A DNA stretch of 33,757 nt from DTYU01 sp040757355 (GCA_040757355.1 JBFLWY010000029.1:1-33757), one strand, 5' to 3'; numbered from the stretch's first letter, positions 1-8,450 are shown. The notes: a model not told the origin generated them from the letters alone. Numbers and translations are program-made.

Positions 1-1343
1 TCGGTACGGACGGTGTCCGTGGGTTAGCCAACAAGGAGCTTGGACCTGAACTCGCGTTTAAACTCGGACGGGCGGGAGCCTACATCCTTTCACGCGAGGC
101 TGGGTCCAGAAGTATCGTTGTGGGGCGCGACACCAGGGCTTCCGGCGAGATGCTGGAAGCGGCGGTTGTAGCAGGGATACTTTCGGCGGGGGCTGATGCG
201 CTGCTGCTTGGGGTTATCCCCACGCCTGCGGTTGCATATCTCACCAGGGCGCTCGGAGCGGCCGGAGGGGTGGTCATTTCGGCGTCGCACAACCCTGCGC
301 CGGACAACGGGATTAAATTCTTTGCGGCGGACGGTTATAAACTGCCTGACGCAACCGAAGAAATAATTGAAAGGTTTGTGTCGGGCGAAATGTCGGGCAT
401 CCCTTCCCCCGTGGGTGCAGAAATCGGCCGGGCGATACCGGCACACGATGCCGCTGAGCGTTACATCGCGCACGCTTTGAGCGTTGGGCCGCGGAGGGCT
501 GAAGGGCTTCGAATTGCAGTTGATTGCGCACACGGGGCGGCATACGACCTCGCCCCCCGGATCTTAAGCGCTTTGGGTGCCGACGTCGTCACGCTGGGGG
601 TCGAACCGGACGGGTTGAACATCAACGACGGTTGCGGATCGACCAAACCGCAGCTCCTGCAGGAAACGGTACTCGCCCGCGGTGCAGACCTAGGGTTGTC
701 CTTCGACGGTGATGCCGACCGGCTGATCGCGGTGGATGAGAAAGGGAATATCGTTAACGGGGATGCCGTTATCCTGGCCTGCGCCCGCTACTTAAAGGCA
801 AAAAATAGCCTTCCTCTTGACACAGTTGTTGTCACGGTGATGTCCAATCTCGGACTTCACCGGGCGCTTGCAGCGTCGGGAATAAAGAGCGTGGTTACCA
901 GGGTTGGGGACCGTTACGTCCTGGAGGAGATGCTGCGGACCGGAGCACGCCTTGGCGGGGAACAGTCCGGGCATATTATCTTTCTCGACCATAACACCAC
1001 CGGCGACGGGATTGTCACTGCGCTTGTTCTGCTGCGGGTGATGCAGGAGACCGGAAGGTCCTTGGGAGAACTGGCGTCAGACCTGGAGTGTTACCCGCAA
1101 CTCCTTGAAAACGTAAGGGTGTACGACAAAGAGCGGGTGTTGAAAAGCCCGCTGCTGGCTGAGGCGATAAAGGAGCAGGAGTCCCGGCTCGCCGGGGAAG
1201 GGCGTGTGCTTATCCGTGCATCCGGCACCGAACCGCTCATCAGGGTGATGGTAGAAGCGCGCGACCCGGAAATGACACTCAAAGTGGTTAATGAACTGGT
1301 AGGAGTCGTCCGCGCAATCGAAGGAGGTGAAACCGCGGCTTAA
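1..1343 (+). CDS. glmM: Phosphoglucosamine mutase, 5'-truncated by the window edge
   Basis: Converts glucosamine-6-phosphate to glucosamine-1-phosphate on the way to UDP-GlcNAc for peptidoglycan, in the cytoplasm. The frame is open from base 3 and already starts inside the family's N-terminal TDGVRG motif, so only about five to ten residues and the start codon are missing. Visible landmarks are the phosphoserine loop SASHNP (bases about 286-303), the metal-binding loop DGDADR (about 706-723) and the C-terminal phosphate-binding RASGTEP (about 1219-1239). These are the alpha-D-phosphohexomutase motifs in the expected order, and the spacing and length fit GlmM rather than a phosphomannomutase. 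glmS follows on the same strand after a ribozyme leader, so two consecutive enzymes of the same pathway are linked. The GTG at 120 is internal and is not the start. Confidence 0.95.
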   Translation, partial: GTDGVRGLANKELGPELAFKLGRAGAYILSREAGSRSIVVGRDTRASGEMLEAAVVAGILSAGADALLLGVIPTPAVAYLTRALGAAGGVVISASHNPAPDNGIKFFAADGYKLPDATEEIIERFVSGEMSGIPSPVGAEIGRAIPAHDAAERYIAHALSVGPRRAEGLRIAVDCAHGAAYDLAPRILSALGADVVTLGVEPDGLNINDGCGSTKPQLLQETVLARGADLGLSFDGDADRLIAVDEKGNIVNGDAVILACARYLKAKNSLPLDTVVVTVMSNLGLHRALAASGIKSVVTRVGDRYVLEEMLRTGARLGGEQSGHIIFLDHNTTGDGIVTALVLLRVMQETGRSLGELASDLECYPQLLENVRVYDKERVLKSPLLAEAIKEQESRLAGEGRVLIRASGTEPLIRVMVEARDPEMTLKVVNELVGVVRAIEGGETAA

Positions 1344-1382
1344 CTTTCGCAAGTCGATTTAAAACTAACAACTGAATACCAA

Positions 1383-1760
1383 AGCGCCAGAACTGTCTTA
1401 AAAGTTCATCACCACATTATTATGAAAGACCGCCTGCGGCAGCGCAACGAAGGATGAAAATGTGGTGACCCGTAAGCTGGTTACTTATATGCAGTAGTTG
1501 TAACATAAACGAAACGCGGTGAGGAGCGAGCAATGCAAGGAAGGTGAAGCCGGCCGAAGGAGCGTACATATAAGTACGTGAGGATTCGACTGGCGAGCCT
1601 GACGAAGCAGGGTGAAGCTCATCGCCGCGCCCAGCAAAAGAAGTACTATTGTCAAGGCAGTTGACGAGGGGGAGGTTAATCGAGTTGTTACTTCGGCGGG
1701 TGCCTCCCGGCCGGCCACGGCCGATAGCGGTGTCACAAAACTGGTGGGCGACCGCCAGGA
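1383..1760 (+). ncRNA. glmS ribozyme (GlcN6P-responsive) with a ~250-nt insertion in P1
   Basis: Self-cleaving riboswitch in the glmS leader; known glmS ribozymes cleave when glucosamine-6-phosphate binds and so lower glmS expression. The 5' end has the invariant AGCGCC-AGAACUG block (1383-1396), with the predicted cut between A1383 and G1384. The conserved core resumes at 1660 with GUUGACGAGG, an AUCGA segment, UUCGGCGG and the pairing GGGAGG/CCUCCC, and ends in the P4-like hairpin 1741-1747/1752-1758 with a GCGA loop. P1 forms from 1391-1399 and 1654-1662 (nine pairs, one wobble). Instead of the usual short P1 loop there are about 254 nt (1400-1653) between the strands. The 3' limit is approximate. 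Seen: motifs and pairings. Known: family mechanism. Inferred: that the ribozyme remains active. Confidence 0.88.
1400..1653 (+). other. Structured insertion inside P1 of the glmS ribozyme
   Basis: This block separates the two P1 strands of the ribozyme. It contains a perfect 10-bp stem (1409-1418 with 1459-1468) and a second module closed by a 13-position stem (1515-1527 with 1617-1629; 12 pairs including one G-U). Inside the second module is a 5-bp hairpin (CGTAC/GTACG, about 1563-1578). It has no start codon with a plausible ribosome site in either direction, and reverse-strand open frames here look accidental. It may be an interspersed repeat or a mobile structured RNA that landed in the one loop that tolerates length change. 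No second copy is visible in the window. Confidence 0.6.
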
Positions 1761-1842
1761 CAAAAGCACCAGGTGGCGGATGGCGAAGTATGGCCTTATT
1801 ACAGTGAAGATCTGTGTTTTATTGTCTATTTGTCAGAAAGGG

Positions 1843-1876
1843 CGCCGTGCTTGAACTGCCGGCGTTTTATTATTTT
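1843..1876 (+). terminator. Possible weak attenuator hairpin before glmS
   Basis: A 5-bp GC stem (1843-1847 with 1860-1864) is followed by TTTTATTATTTTT. The stem is short and the loop is 12 nt, so this would be a leaky terminator at best. It lies between the ribozyme and the glmS start. Confidence 0.25.
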
Positions 1877-1926
1877 TACAGGCGAGGTTTATCACCGGTT
1901 AACACCTATTTGAAAGGGGCAATAGA

Positions 1927-3753
1927 ATGTGTGGTATAGTAGGTTATGCAGGCAACCAGAAGGCGCTGCCGCTGTTACTGGAAGGCCTGAAAAAACTGGA
2001 GTATAGAGGATACGATTCGGCGGGAATCGCAGTCGTAGAGCAGGCGGGGCGCCTGGCTCTTCGTAAAAAGGAAGGCAAAATCGCGGTATTGGAAGCCCAC
2101 CTCAACGGCCATTGCGGCTTGGGGACCACAGGCATCGGGCATACCCGCTGGGCGACCCACGGCGCGCCGACAGACATCAACGCCCATCCGCACCTGGACT
2201 GCGCGGGGCGTATTGCCGTGGTCCATAACGGGATTATTGAAAACTACCTCGAACTCAGACAGCAGCTTTCGACGAGGGGGCATAATCTGATTTCCGATAC
2301 CGATACCGAGGTCATTCCTCACTTGATTGAGGAGTATTATGAAGGGGACCTGCTTGCCGCCCTCAGGCGCGTGGTGCCGCTTTTGCGCGGCTCCTATGCT
2401 CTGGCAGCGGTTGCGGCCGGCGAGCCTGGAAGGGTCGTAGCCGCCCGGCGTGACAGTCCGCTGATCGTCGGGCTGGCTGCTGAGGAAAACTTTTTGGCTT
2501 CAGACATCCCGGCCGTCCTGTCCTCCACCCGCCGCACCTACATCCTGGACGACGGCGACCTGGCCGACGTGCGGCCGGACGGAGTAATAATCTGCGACGA
2601 AGCCGGTCACCGGCGAAACAAGCAAATCTTTGAGGTAAAATGGGATGCGGCGCAGGCTGAGAAGGCCCCTTACGCACATTTCATGCTGAAAGAAATACAC
2701 GAGCAGCCAAAGACCTTGCGGGACACCATGCGCGGGCGTCTGAGCGATGAGGAGGTCGTCTTTCCCGAGTTAAAACTCGACCCTGCGTTATTCAGATCCT
2801 GCAAGCGTCTTTTCATCACCGCCTGCGGTACGGCATACCACGCCGGGCTGATCGGGAAGACACTTATCGAGCGGCTGGCGTGCCTGCCGGTGGAGGTCGA
2901 AATCGCCTCTGAGTTCAGGTACCGCGAACCTCTAATCGGCCCGGGGGACCTGCTGGTCGTAATCAGCCAGTCCGGCGAGACCGCCGATACCCTGGCGGCC
3001 ATGCGGGAGGCAAAAGCCAAAGGGGCCACCGCAATAGCGATCACCAATGTGGTCGGCAGTTCCGTAGCCCGTGAGGCTGATGAGGTGCTCTACACCTGGG
3101 CCGGCCCGGAAATTGCGGTAGCCTCCACAAAGGCCTACGTCGCGCAGGTCCTCGTGCTTACGCTTTTAGCCGTTTACCTGGCCAAAGAGCGCCGATCGGC
3201 GCGGCCGGACCTGCTGAAGGAGTTGGTGTCCGAACTACCGCACCTTTCTGAATACGCGGCGGAGATGCTGGCTCGGGAAGGCGAAGTCGCAGCGATGGCC
3301 GCCGCGTACAGGGAAGTTGAGCATACTTTCTTCATCGGCCGCGGCCTCGACTGGTCGGTCGCCTGCGAGGGAGCGTTGAAACTCAAGGAGATCTCCTACA
3401 TCCACGCGGAGGCCTACGCCGCCGGGGAGCTGAAGCATGGTACCCTGGCTCTTGTGACTGAAGGCGTACCGGTGTTTGCACTCGCCACCCAGCCGGCGCT
3501 CTTTGAAAAGATGATCAGTAATATCAAAGAGGTAAAGGCACGCGGGGCCCGCGTTCTGGCCGTTACCACCGAAAGAACCGGGAATATCGCGCAGGTTGCC
3601 GATACCGTAATATCTTTGCCGCCGGTCCACCCGCTGCTTGCCCCGGCGATAACCGTGATTCCGCTGCAGCTTTTTGCGTACCACGCTGCCGTTGCCCGGG
3701 GCTGCGACGTCGACAAGCCGCGCAATCTAGCCAAGAGTGTCACGGTGGAGTAA
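1927..3753 (+). CDS. glmS: Glutamine-fructose-6-phosphate aminotransferase (isomerizing)
   Basis: Makes glucosamine-6-phosphate from fructose-6-phosphate and glutamine, the first committed step of amino-sugar synthesis. The 608-residue length is standard. The N-terminal Ntn glutaminase domain (1 to about 230) starts MCGIVGYAG, with Cys2 as the nucleophile after Met removal. Two SIS sugar-isomerase domains follow (about 285-425 and 460-595), with ITACGTAYHAG, SQSGETADTL and the family C-terminus DKPRNLAKSVTVE, which ends in the catalytic tail. The ATG lies behind GAAAGGGG. Expression is expected to be controlled by the upstream glmS ribozyme, giving feedback by the product. Confidence 0.98.
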   Translation: MCGIVGYAGNQKALPLLLEGLKKLEYRGYDSAGIAVVEQAGRLALRKKEGKIAVLEAHLNGHCGLGTTGIGHTRWATHGAPTDINAHPHLDCAGRIAVVHNGIIENYLELRQQLSTRGHNLISDTDTEVIPHLIEEYYEGDLLAALRRVVPLLRGSYALAAVAAGEPGRVVAARRDSPLIVGLAAEENFLASDIPAVLSSTRRTYILDDGDLADVRPDGVIICDEAGHRRNKQIFEVKWDAAQAEKAPYAHFMLKEIHEQPKTLRDTMRGRLSDEEVVFPELKLDPALFRSCKRLFITACGTAYHAGLIGKTLIERLACLPVEVEIASEFRYREPLIGPGDLLVVISQSGETADTLAAMREAKAKGATAIAITNVVGSSVAREADEVLYTWAGPEIAVASTKAYVAQVLVLTLLAVYLAKERRSARPDLLKELVSELPHLSEYAAEMLAREGEVAAMAAAYREVEHTFFIGRGLDWSVACEGALKLKEISYIHAEAYAAGELKHGTLALVTEGVPVFALATQPALFEKMISNIKEVKARGARVLAVTTERTGNIAQVADTVISLPPVHPLLAPAITVIPLQLFAYHAAVARGCDVDKPRNLAKSVTVE

Positions 3754-4070
3754 GGGAAACTGACAGTAACCTGGCCCTAAAAACATAAAATCAACATAAC
3801 TTCCTGTGAAAGACCTTACGGAGCAGCCATCACGGCTGCTTCTTGCTTCCCGCTGTATTAAATCATTTCCAGGTATAACAATTCTATTACTTAAGCATAC
3901 AATGGCCTAAAGTTATTACCATTTCTTTCGACAGACTGCCTCGTTGTGATTGGGGCTGTACATTGAACGGCCCTGAAGGTAATCACCTTAAAACGAATTG
4001 TGAACTGTGAACCGACCTAAAAGGTCTATCAGTCTAAGCTTGAACTGTTGAACTGTTTTCGGAGGGTGAC
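3754..4070. other. Intergenic region between glmS and the methyltransferase gene
   Basis: No gene is supported in these 317 bases. It holds a likely terminator (3822-3846), a perfect short inverted repeat GACCTAAAAGGTC near 4013-4026, and runs of near-repeated words (GTGAACTGTGAAC, TTGAACTGTTGAACTG) of the same low-complexity style seen near 29.9 kb. Confidence 0.6.
3822..3850 (+). terminator. Likely rho-independent terminator of glmS
   Basis: A perfect 7-bp stem AGCAGCC/GGCTGCT (3822-3828 with 3834-3840) has a 5-nt loop and is followed by TCTTGCTTCC. The U-tract is imperfect, so confidence is moderate. Confidence 0.5.
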
Positions 4071-4673
4071 ATGAGTCATTACCAAGAGGTTGTTTCCTTT
4101 TACAAAAGGCGTTATTCCACTTTCGGTAACAGCCCTCGATCACTCGGCTGGGGTTCGCCTATAGAACAACGGAAAAGATTTGAGGCCTTAATTCGGGATT
4201 ACGATCCGGATTTATTAGCAAGTGAAAGCATCGTTGATTTCGGGTGCGGACTTGCTCATTTCCTGCCGTGGCTGCAGGAAAGAGGGTACGGCAAATTTTA
4301 TACCGGAGTGGACATTGTAGAAGACTTTTTGGCAGAAAACCGGTTACGTTTTCCGGGGTATGAGTTTTTGAAAAGTGAGGACTTTTTGAATAATGGAAAA
4401 CGGTACGGCTTTATTTTTGCAAGCGGCGTCTTCACTATCCCGTGGGGCGACAACCATCCTGGGATTGTTAAAGGTACAATAGAGAAACTATTTGATAAAT
4501 GCATCTACGGCTTCTCTTTCAATATGTTATATGGCTGGTCTTTATTCAAAAACCCGCGGTTTTATTATTTCAATCCCAGAACTGTAGATAGGTTTTGCGG
4601 GACTCTAACTTCAAAGCGCGTTCTGGACTGCAGTTATCTGCCCGGCGATTTTACCATCCGCATGTGGAAATGA
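4071..4673 (+). CDS. Class I SAM-dependent methyltransferase-like protein
   Basis: A 200-residue protein with a Rossmann-type SAM-binding motif I, VDFGCGLAHFLPWL (about residues 61-74), followed by an acidic second strand ending YTGVDIVEDF, as in class I methyltransferases. The substrate cannot be told from sequence. The ATG is well placed behind CGGAGGGTGAC. It stands alone between glmS and a convergent gene pair. Its codons are visibly richer in A/T-ending and AT-rich words than the neighbouring operons, which may mean later acquisition. The C-terminal third (aromatic-rich, around YYFNPRTVDRF) shows no recognisable domain. Confidence 0.75.
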   Translation: MSHYQEVVSFYKRRYSTFGNSPRSLGWGSPIEQRKRFEALIRDYDPDLLASESIVDFGCGLAHFLPWLQERGYGKFYTGVDIVEDFLAENRLRFPGYEFLKSEDFLNNGKRYGFIFASGVFTIPWGDNHPGIVKGTIEKLFDKCIYGFSFNMLYGWSLFKNPRFYYFNPRTVDRFCGTLTSKRVLDCSYLPGDFTIRMWK

Positions 4674-4836
4674 TACCAAATCATACGGTTACCTTGTTCC
4701 CGGCCGGAATTTATCCTGTAAGGGGTCTTTGTCCATTATACGCGCAACTTTTTTGTAACAAGTTATGTCCCGCAGCCACGATAAGCGGTATGATTCAGCT
4801 TCCCCCATTGCACATTACCTGGTAAAATTAACGCAT

Positions 4837-4878
4837 GGGCGAGCAGCCCAAAATGGGTCGGATTGATTGCCCTCGCCC
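4837..4878 (-). terminator. Nested inverted repeat downstream of the DUF3307 gene
   Basis: An outer 7-bp stem GGGCGAG/CTCGCCC (4837-4843 with 4872-4878) encloses a 5-bp hairpin (4846-4850 with 4854-4858, one wobble). It sits just beyond the stop of the minus-strand gene. There is no clear U-tract, so it may be a transcript-end stabiliser rather than a terminator. Confidence 0.35.
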
Positions 4879-4890
4879 GGATGTTGTGAG

Positions 4891-5667
4891 TTAGTGCCAG
4901 AGGGCGTTGAGCGCAAGACCGCCCGCGACAGCCAGCAACGCACTTAGCAACGTGCCCACCAGGTAGTATTCCGCAAAGGCGCGGTCGTCAAGCTGTTTAA
5001 ACCGCGCTATTGACTTGGCCGCCAGGACGAAGCCTACCGCCGTCATTTCCCCATACATGACCAGGACGAGGATAACCGCTCTTTCCAAAAGGCCGATACA
5101 TTTCCCGATATTCGGTACCGAAGCCTCCTCCTTTTTAATGTTGAAGCAGTTGAGCTGCATCCTTATGAAAACGGCCCCTCCGAAGAGGACGTACGCGATT
5201 ATGACGGTGCTCATGACGAAGTCGTTTATGAAACTGCTGCTGGTCTTAAGGTAACTCGCGGGGTTGAAAAAAGGGAAGAGAATCGAGTACACGTCCAGAA
5301 CCGACGGGCAGGGTTCGAAGGCAAATGCCCTGGTAAATAAGGCCCACAGCAGATAGAGTGTGTAAAAGTGCGCTGCCTGGTCAAGAATAAAGCCAGCGGT
5401 GTGTAGGGACGGATTCTTAGCGGTCCTTGTCAGGGCGTTCTTTAAGCAATCAATCGCCGTATGAACCAGCGCGGCCGCCGCCGAAAAAGTGAGTGCAACG
5501 CCCAGGCCGTAAAAGTGCGTCGCTGCCAGAGTGCAGACCAGCAGTGTCAGCCCGTGCTTCAGATACACCTCAGGTTTCAGCTCGGCCTTCATTCTCGCCT
5601 GGTTGTCCGTTTGCAGGATGAAGTCGGTAGTAATGTGTGCCAGAACGGCCAGCCAGAAAAACGTCAC
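4891..5667 (-). CDS. DUF3307 family integral membrane protein
   Basis: A 258-residue polytopic membrane protein with about six or seven hydrophobic segments. It shows the DUF3307 N-terminal signature HITTDFILQTD (about residues 11-21) and the second-helix motif HTAIDCLKN (about 89-97), which put several charged or polar residues inside helices. Function is unknown; DUF3307 genes are frequently found beside satD-type genes, as here. The GTG start lies 15 bp after the satD stop with GAAGGG upstream, so the two are probably one transcript. Two palindromes (5686-5736) sit just ahead of this start. Confidence 0.8.
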   Translation of the reverse strand: MTFFWLAVLAHITTDFILQTDNQARMKAELKPEVYLKHGLTLLVCTLAATHFYGLGVALTFSAAAALVHTAIDCLKNALTRTAKNPSLHTAGFILDQAAHFYTLYLLWALFTRAFAFEPCPSVLDVYSILFPFFNPASYLKTSSSFINDFVMSTVIIAYVLFGGAVFIRMQLNCFNIKKEEASVPNIGKCIGLLERAVILVLVMYGEMTAVGFVLAAKSIARFKQLDDRAFAEYYLVGTLLSALLAVAGGLALNALWH

Positions 5668-5682
5668 AGTCTCAACCCTTCT

Positions 5683-6345
5683 TTATTTCACCCTTTGCGT
5701 GGTGAAATGGTCTGTTTCACCTTCTGCAAGGTGAAACCGGGCGGCGTATAACTCCGTTCCGGCCAGGGTCTTTTCCGCCGCTTTCAGGTGAGGCCAATCC
5801 GCCGCGCGGCAGCGCTTCTGTACGTTTTGCAGGCTGATCTTCAGGTTTCTAGAAGCCTCCTCGTAAGTCTCATATTTTTCATACGCCTGCACCGCCTCCC
5901 ATTGTTTATCCGTCCATTTCGCCTGCCTCATGTCGATGAGCAGCCATATGCAGTTGATAATTTCGTCCAGTTCCGGGCTGCCGGTCTTAACGTGTGTAGA
6001 GGGCCCCTTTTTATTCTTTGCGGTATCGAGAGCGGAGCGGGCGCGGTGAAACGCGGGCCCGTCCATCTCCCAGGGGTTTACCTCAAGCGGCTCCGTCTGG
6101 AAGCCGGTCCCGATGCCGATTCTTAATTCGAGGGGGCGGCAGGCGAACCTGAGCCGCCTGATGATTTCGGGAACCCGCAGCCACCCGTCCAATACCCCCT
6201 GGATTTCGTCGCCCCTGGACAGGGTGAAAGGGCTTATCAGCCCGGGGTGTCGCAACGCGTTCAATTCTTGCTTTAACGACACCTTGTAGTCTCCGGCACT
6301 CCTGGATTCAATTATATCGGCAGTTACGACAGTGATCCTTCGCAC
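5683..6345 (-). CDS. satD: SatD family protein
   Basis: A 220-residue protein of the SatD family, named after a gene of the Streptococcus acid-tolerance (sat) operon; the biochemical role is not established. The N-terminal half has the family strands VTADIIESR (about 7-15) and LSRGDEIQGVL (about 42-52). The C-terminal part (about 135-200) looks like a helix-turn-helix, with WTDKQWEAVQAYEKYETYEEA followed shortly by ISLQNVQKRC, suggesting DNA binding. The GTG start is behind GAGGAGGG. It forms a two-gene unit with the membrane protein downstream. Its last codons contain two of four palindromes found here, and its start is preceded by the other two, which fits autoregulation (inference). Confidence 0.8.
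   Translation of the reverse strand: MRRITVVTADIIESRSAGDYKVSLKQELNALRHPGLISPFTLSRGDEIQGVLDGWLRVPEIIRRLRFACRPLELRIGIGTGFQTEPLEVNPWEMDGPAFHRARSALDTAKNKKGPSTHVKTGSPELDEIINCIWLLIDMRQAKWTDKQWEAVQAYEKYETYEEASRNLKISLQNVQKRCRAADWPHLKAAEKTLAGTELYAARFHLAEGETDHFTTQRVK
5686..5736. promoter_or_regulatory. Palindrome pair A: two 22-bp dyads, 29 bp apart, ahead of the DUF3307 gene
   Basis: Dyad 1 is 5686-5707 (TTTCACC, 8-nt spacer, GGTGAAA) and dyad 2 is 5715-5736 (same arms, 8-nt spacer). Both arms are perfect. They overlap the 3' end of the satD coding sequence and end 19 bp before the GTG of the next gene. The same design recurs at 6348-6398. Confidence 0.7.
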
Positions 6346-6347
6346 GG

Positions 6348-6398
6348 GTTCACCCTCCTCAAGGTGAGTCTGCGATTTTCACCCTCAATAAGGTGAGA
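6348..6398. promoter_or_regulatory. Palindrome pair B: two 22-bp dyads, 29 bp apart, ahead of satD
   Basis: Dyad 3 is 6348-6369 (GTTCACC, 8-nt spacer, GGTGAGT) and dyad 4 is 6377-6398 (TTTCACC, 8-nt spacer, GGTGAGA). Core arms TTCACC/GGTGA are kept and the outermost bases vary. Dyad 3 covers the satD ribosome-binding site and ends 3 bp from its GTG. The total span of 51 bp equals that of pair A. Confidence 0.7.
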
Positions 6399-6897
6399 TT
6401 CGCTATTCAGTCTCTTTCCCCTTTTTCAAACTTACACCTTACATAGATAATTGCCTGAAGTGTCCAAGTGCAACCGTCGGGATCTTTTCCGGGGCGGGAC
6501 AATTTGGATGCCATAAGTTCCCATTAACGCGTTTGTAAGAACCTGTGGTGTATAAAAGAGTTCACCACGGGTTTCCTCTTATTCGCAAGAAAATACGGGG
6601 TGCCTGCCTTAAACTGTGTCTTAGATACATATCGTTGTTGGGCCGTATTTTTTTGTCGACTGCGAAAGTTGAAAAAACAAAAAGCTCTATTAGCGAGGGT
6701 GTAAAGAATATTTCCATTCTTCCGAATATTTTAGCAGGGATTTACAGCTTATGCTTAAGCGATTGCCAAAGCTTGTACTGAGTGTCAAAATAACCCCCTA
6801 GTCCAATAGAAAATGGTACTTAAATGCTTATGTGGACTTATAAGGTTCATTTTGTAAAAACGTTTGCCTTTCACCTTGCACCCGGCGGGAGGAAAAG
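6399..6897. other. Intergenic region between satD and the SLH protein gene
   Basis: No convincing gene in about 500 AT-rich bases. It contains a 10-bp imperfect hairpin (6541-6550 with 6563-6572, one wobble, 12-nt loop TATAAAAGAGTT). A 78-codon open frame at 6545-6781 lacks a ribosome-binding site and is not counted. Divergent promoters for satD and the SLH gene should lie here, but no strong -35/-10 pair stands out. Confidence 0.5.
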
Positions 6898-8292
6898 ATG
6901 ACAAAGAAATCTCTGCTTCTGGCGGGACTAGTGGTTTTATTATTGTCATGTATCGAAGGTTTTTGTCCTTGGCAGGCGCATGCGGGTTTAAGCGTCGGCG
7001 GTGCGCTTGTTGATGCGGAATTGTTCCGGGGCCTGCACAACCATCGGATTACGGTGGCCCTTGGTGAAAACGATCCGCCGGCTGCTGTACGCATAGAAGT
7101 AGGGGGCCTTGGGCAGCAACTGGACGGTGCGGTTCAGGTCCTTTCAAAAGAGGCCGATGTCAGCCCCTATTCTGCACGCAGTTTCATCACTCTGGACGAA
7201 AGCCTTCTTTATTTAAAGTCCGGCCAGACTCGGGAGGTTAATGCCTCTATCGCAATACCGGAGAATGTCGGCGCCGGCGGAAGATACGCGGCGATAAAAG
7301 TTTACACCGTTCCGGCGGGCGGGGACTCGGTGCAGATAGCTGCAGGGATAAACATTCCCGTTAAATTGACCATCCAGGGCACCAAACTTGTCCACAGCGG
7401 GAGCATCACCGGGCTCAGCGTACATGATGTAATGGAAGGAAAACCCGTCGAAATCAGTACAATCTTCAAAAACACCGGTAACCATCATTTTAAAATAAAA
7501 GGCGAGGTTAATATCAGCCGTGCGCCCGGCGGTAAAATGGCGAGTGCGGCCATCCCGCTCACTGTTTCCAGCGTTATCCCTACCATGTCAAGAGAACTCA
7601 AAGTTAATTTCAACACCCCCGGACAGTTCCCCCCCGGTGATTACACCGTCAAATCGACAGTGATGCTTTACGATGGTACGATTCTTGCTGAGGCCGAAAG
7701 AAGCTTTACGGTTTATCCGAAAGTTGCCTTCAAGGACCTTGGCGGGCACTGGGCACAAGATGATATTAGGGCAATGGCCGAAGCGGGAATTGTCAGGGGA
7801 ATGGGGGACGGGACGTTTTGCCCGGAAGAGAAGCTTACACGTGCCCAGTTTACAGGGTTTGTTCTCCGGAGTTTGAACATCAGCGAAAGCCGGCCTGTGC
7901 CGGGTAATTATGCCGATGTACCGGCGGGCACGTGGTACTATGAAGCTGTGGAAACGGCCTGTGCCAACGGTCTTATTTTCGGCTACGGCGACGGCCTTTT
8001 TAGACCTGAGGCGAGTATTACCCGGGAAGAACTCGCTGCGATGGTAATCCGGAGTCTGGAAAAGGGCGGAAGGCAGTTGCAGGTAGCTGATACCGATGCT
8101 GTGTTGGGGCAGTTTGTCGATGGAGCTGAGATTCAGGGTTGGGCCCGTGAAGCCGCCGCTGTGGCCGTTCAGGTAGGGCTGATAAAAGGCCGTGACGGCG
8201 GACGGTTTGCGCCGAAGGAGAACGCGACCCGGGCCGAAGCCATTGTGATTTTAAAACGAATGCTGGTCAGCCTGGGGAAGATTCCGGCGTAA
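6898..8292 (+). CDS. Secreted protein with three C-terminal SLH domains
   Basis: A 464-residue exported protein. The N-terminal signal (1 to about 30) has a long hydrophobic core; LLSC near residues 15-18 resembles a lipobox, while AHA-G near 29-31 resembles a signal peptidase I site, so lipid anchoring is possible but open. Residues about 31-275 form a beta-rich region without a family I recognise, resembling the Ig-like ectodomains of surface proteins. Three S-layer homology domains follow at about 276-325, 338-390 and 403-455, with the typical FKDLGGHWAQ, GYGDGLFRPE and TRAEA motifs. Known SLH domains bind pyruvylated secondary wall polymer. The ATG lies behind GGGAGG. It is followed by the giant surface protein gene on the same strand. 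Confidence 0.88.
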   Translation: MTKKSLLLAGLVVLLLSCIEGFCPWQAHAGLSVGGALVDAELFRGLHNHRITVALGENDPPAAVRIEVGGLGQQLDGAVQVLSKEADVSPYSARSFITLDESLLYLKSGQTREVNASIAIPENVGAGGRYAAIKVYTVPAGGDSVQIAAGINIPVKLTIQGTKLVHSGSITGLSVHDVMEGKPVEISTIFKNTGNHHFKIKGEVNISRAPGGKMASAAIPLTVSSVIPTMSRELKVNFNTPGQFPPGDYTVKSTVMLYDGTILAEAERSFTVYPKVAFKDLGGHWAQDDIRAMAEAGIVRGMGDGTFCPEEKLTRAQFTGFVLRSLNISESRPVPGNYADVPAGTWYYEAVETACANGLIFGYGDGLFRPEASITREELAAMVIRSLEKGGRQLQVADTDAVLGQFVDGAEIQGWAREAAAVAVQVGLIKGRDGGRFAPKENATRAEAIVILKRMLVSLGKIPA

Positions 8293-8450
8293 GGGCCGTT
8301 TTCAGAAAATCGTTGGGGTATTAGTAAGTAGAAGGGTGATACTAATTCTTGCTGTTAGAGGTATGTGACCGAGCGGAGGTGCATCAGGGGCCTGTTCAGG
8401 CGAATAGCTGCGGTTGTGCGCGCTGATACCCGGGCAGGGAGGCAAGCGGC

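Noticed and set aside
1485..1769. Reverse-strand ORF of 94 codons
   Set aside because: It covers the ribozyme core and the P1 insert, where RNA pairing explains the sequence, and has no ribosome site.
1612..1854. Plus-strand ORF of 80 codons in the glmS leader
   Set aside because: It runs through the conserved glmS ribozyme core; no ribosome site and no protein-like pattern.
5686..6398. Palindromes as a degenerate CRISPR
   Set aside because: There are only two units per site, with a 7-bp gap between dyads, one pair overlapping a gene end, and no cas genes. An operator array fits better.
6545..6781. 78-codon ORF upstream of the SLH gene
   Set aside because: GTG start without a ribosome-binding site, composition like the surrounding AT-rich intergenic DNA, no recognisable motif.
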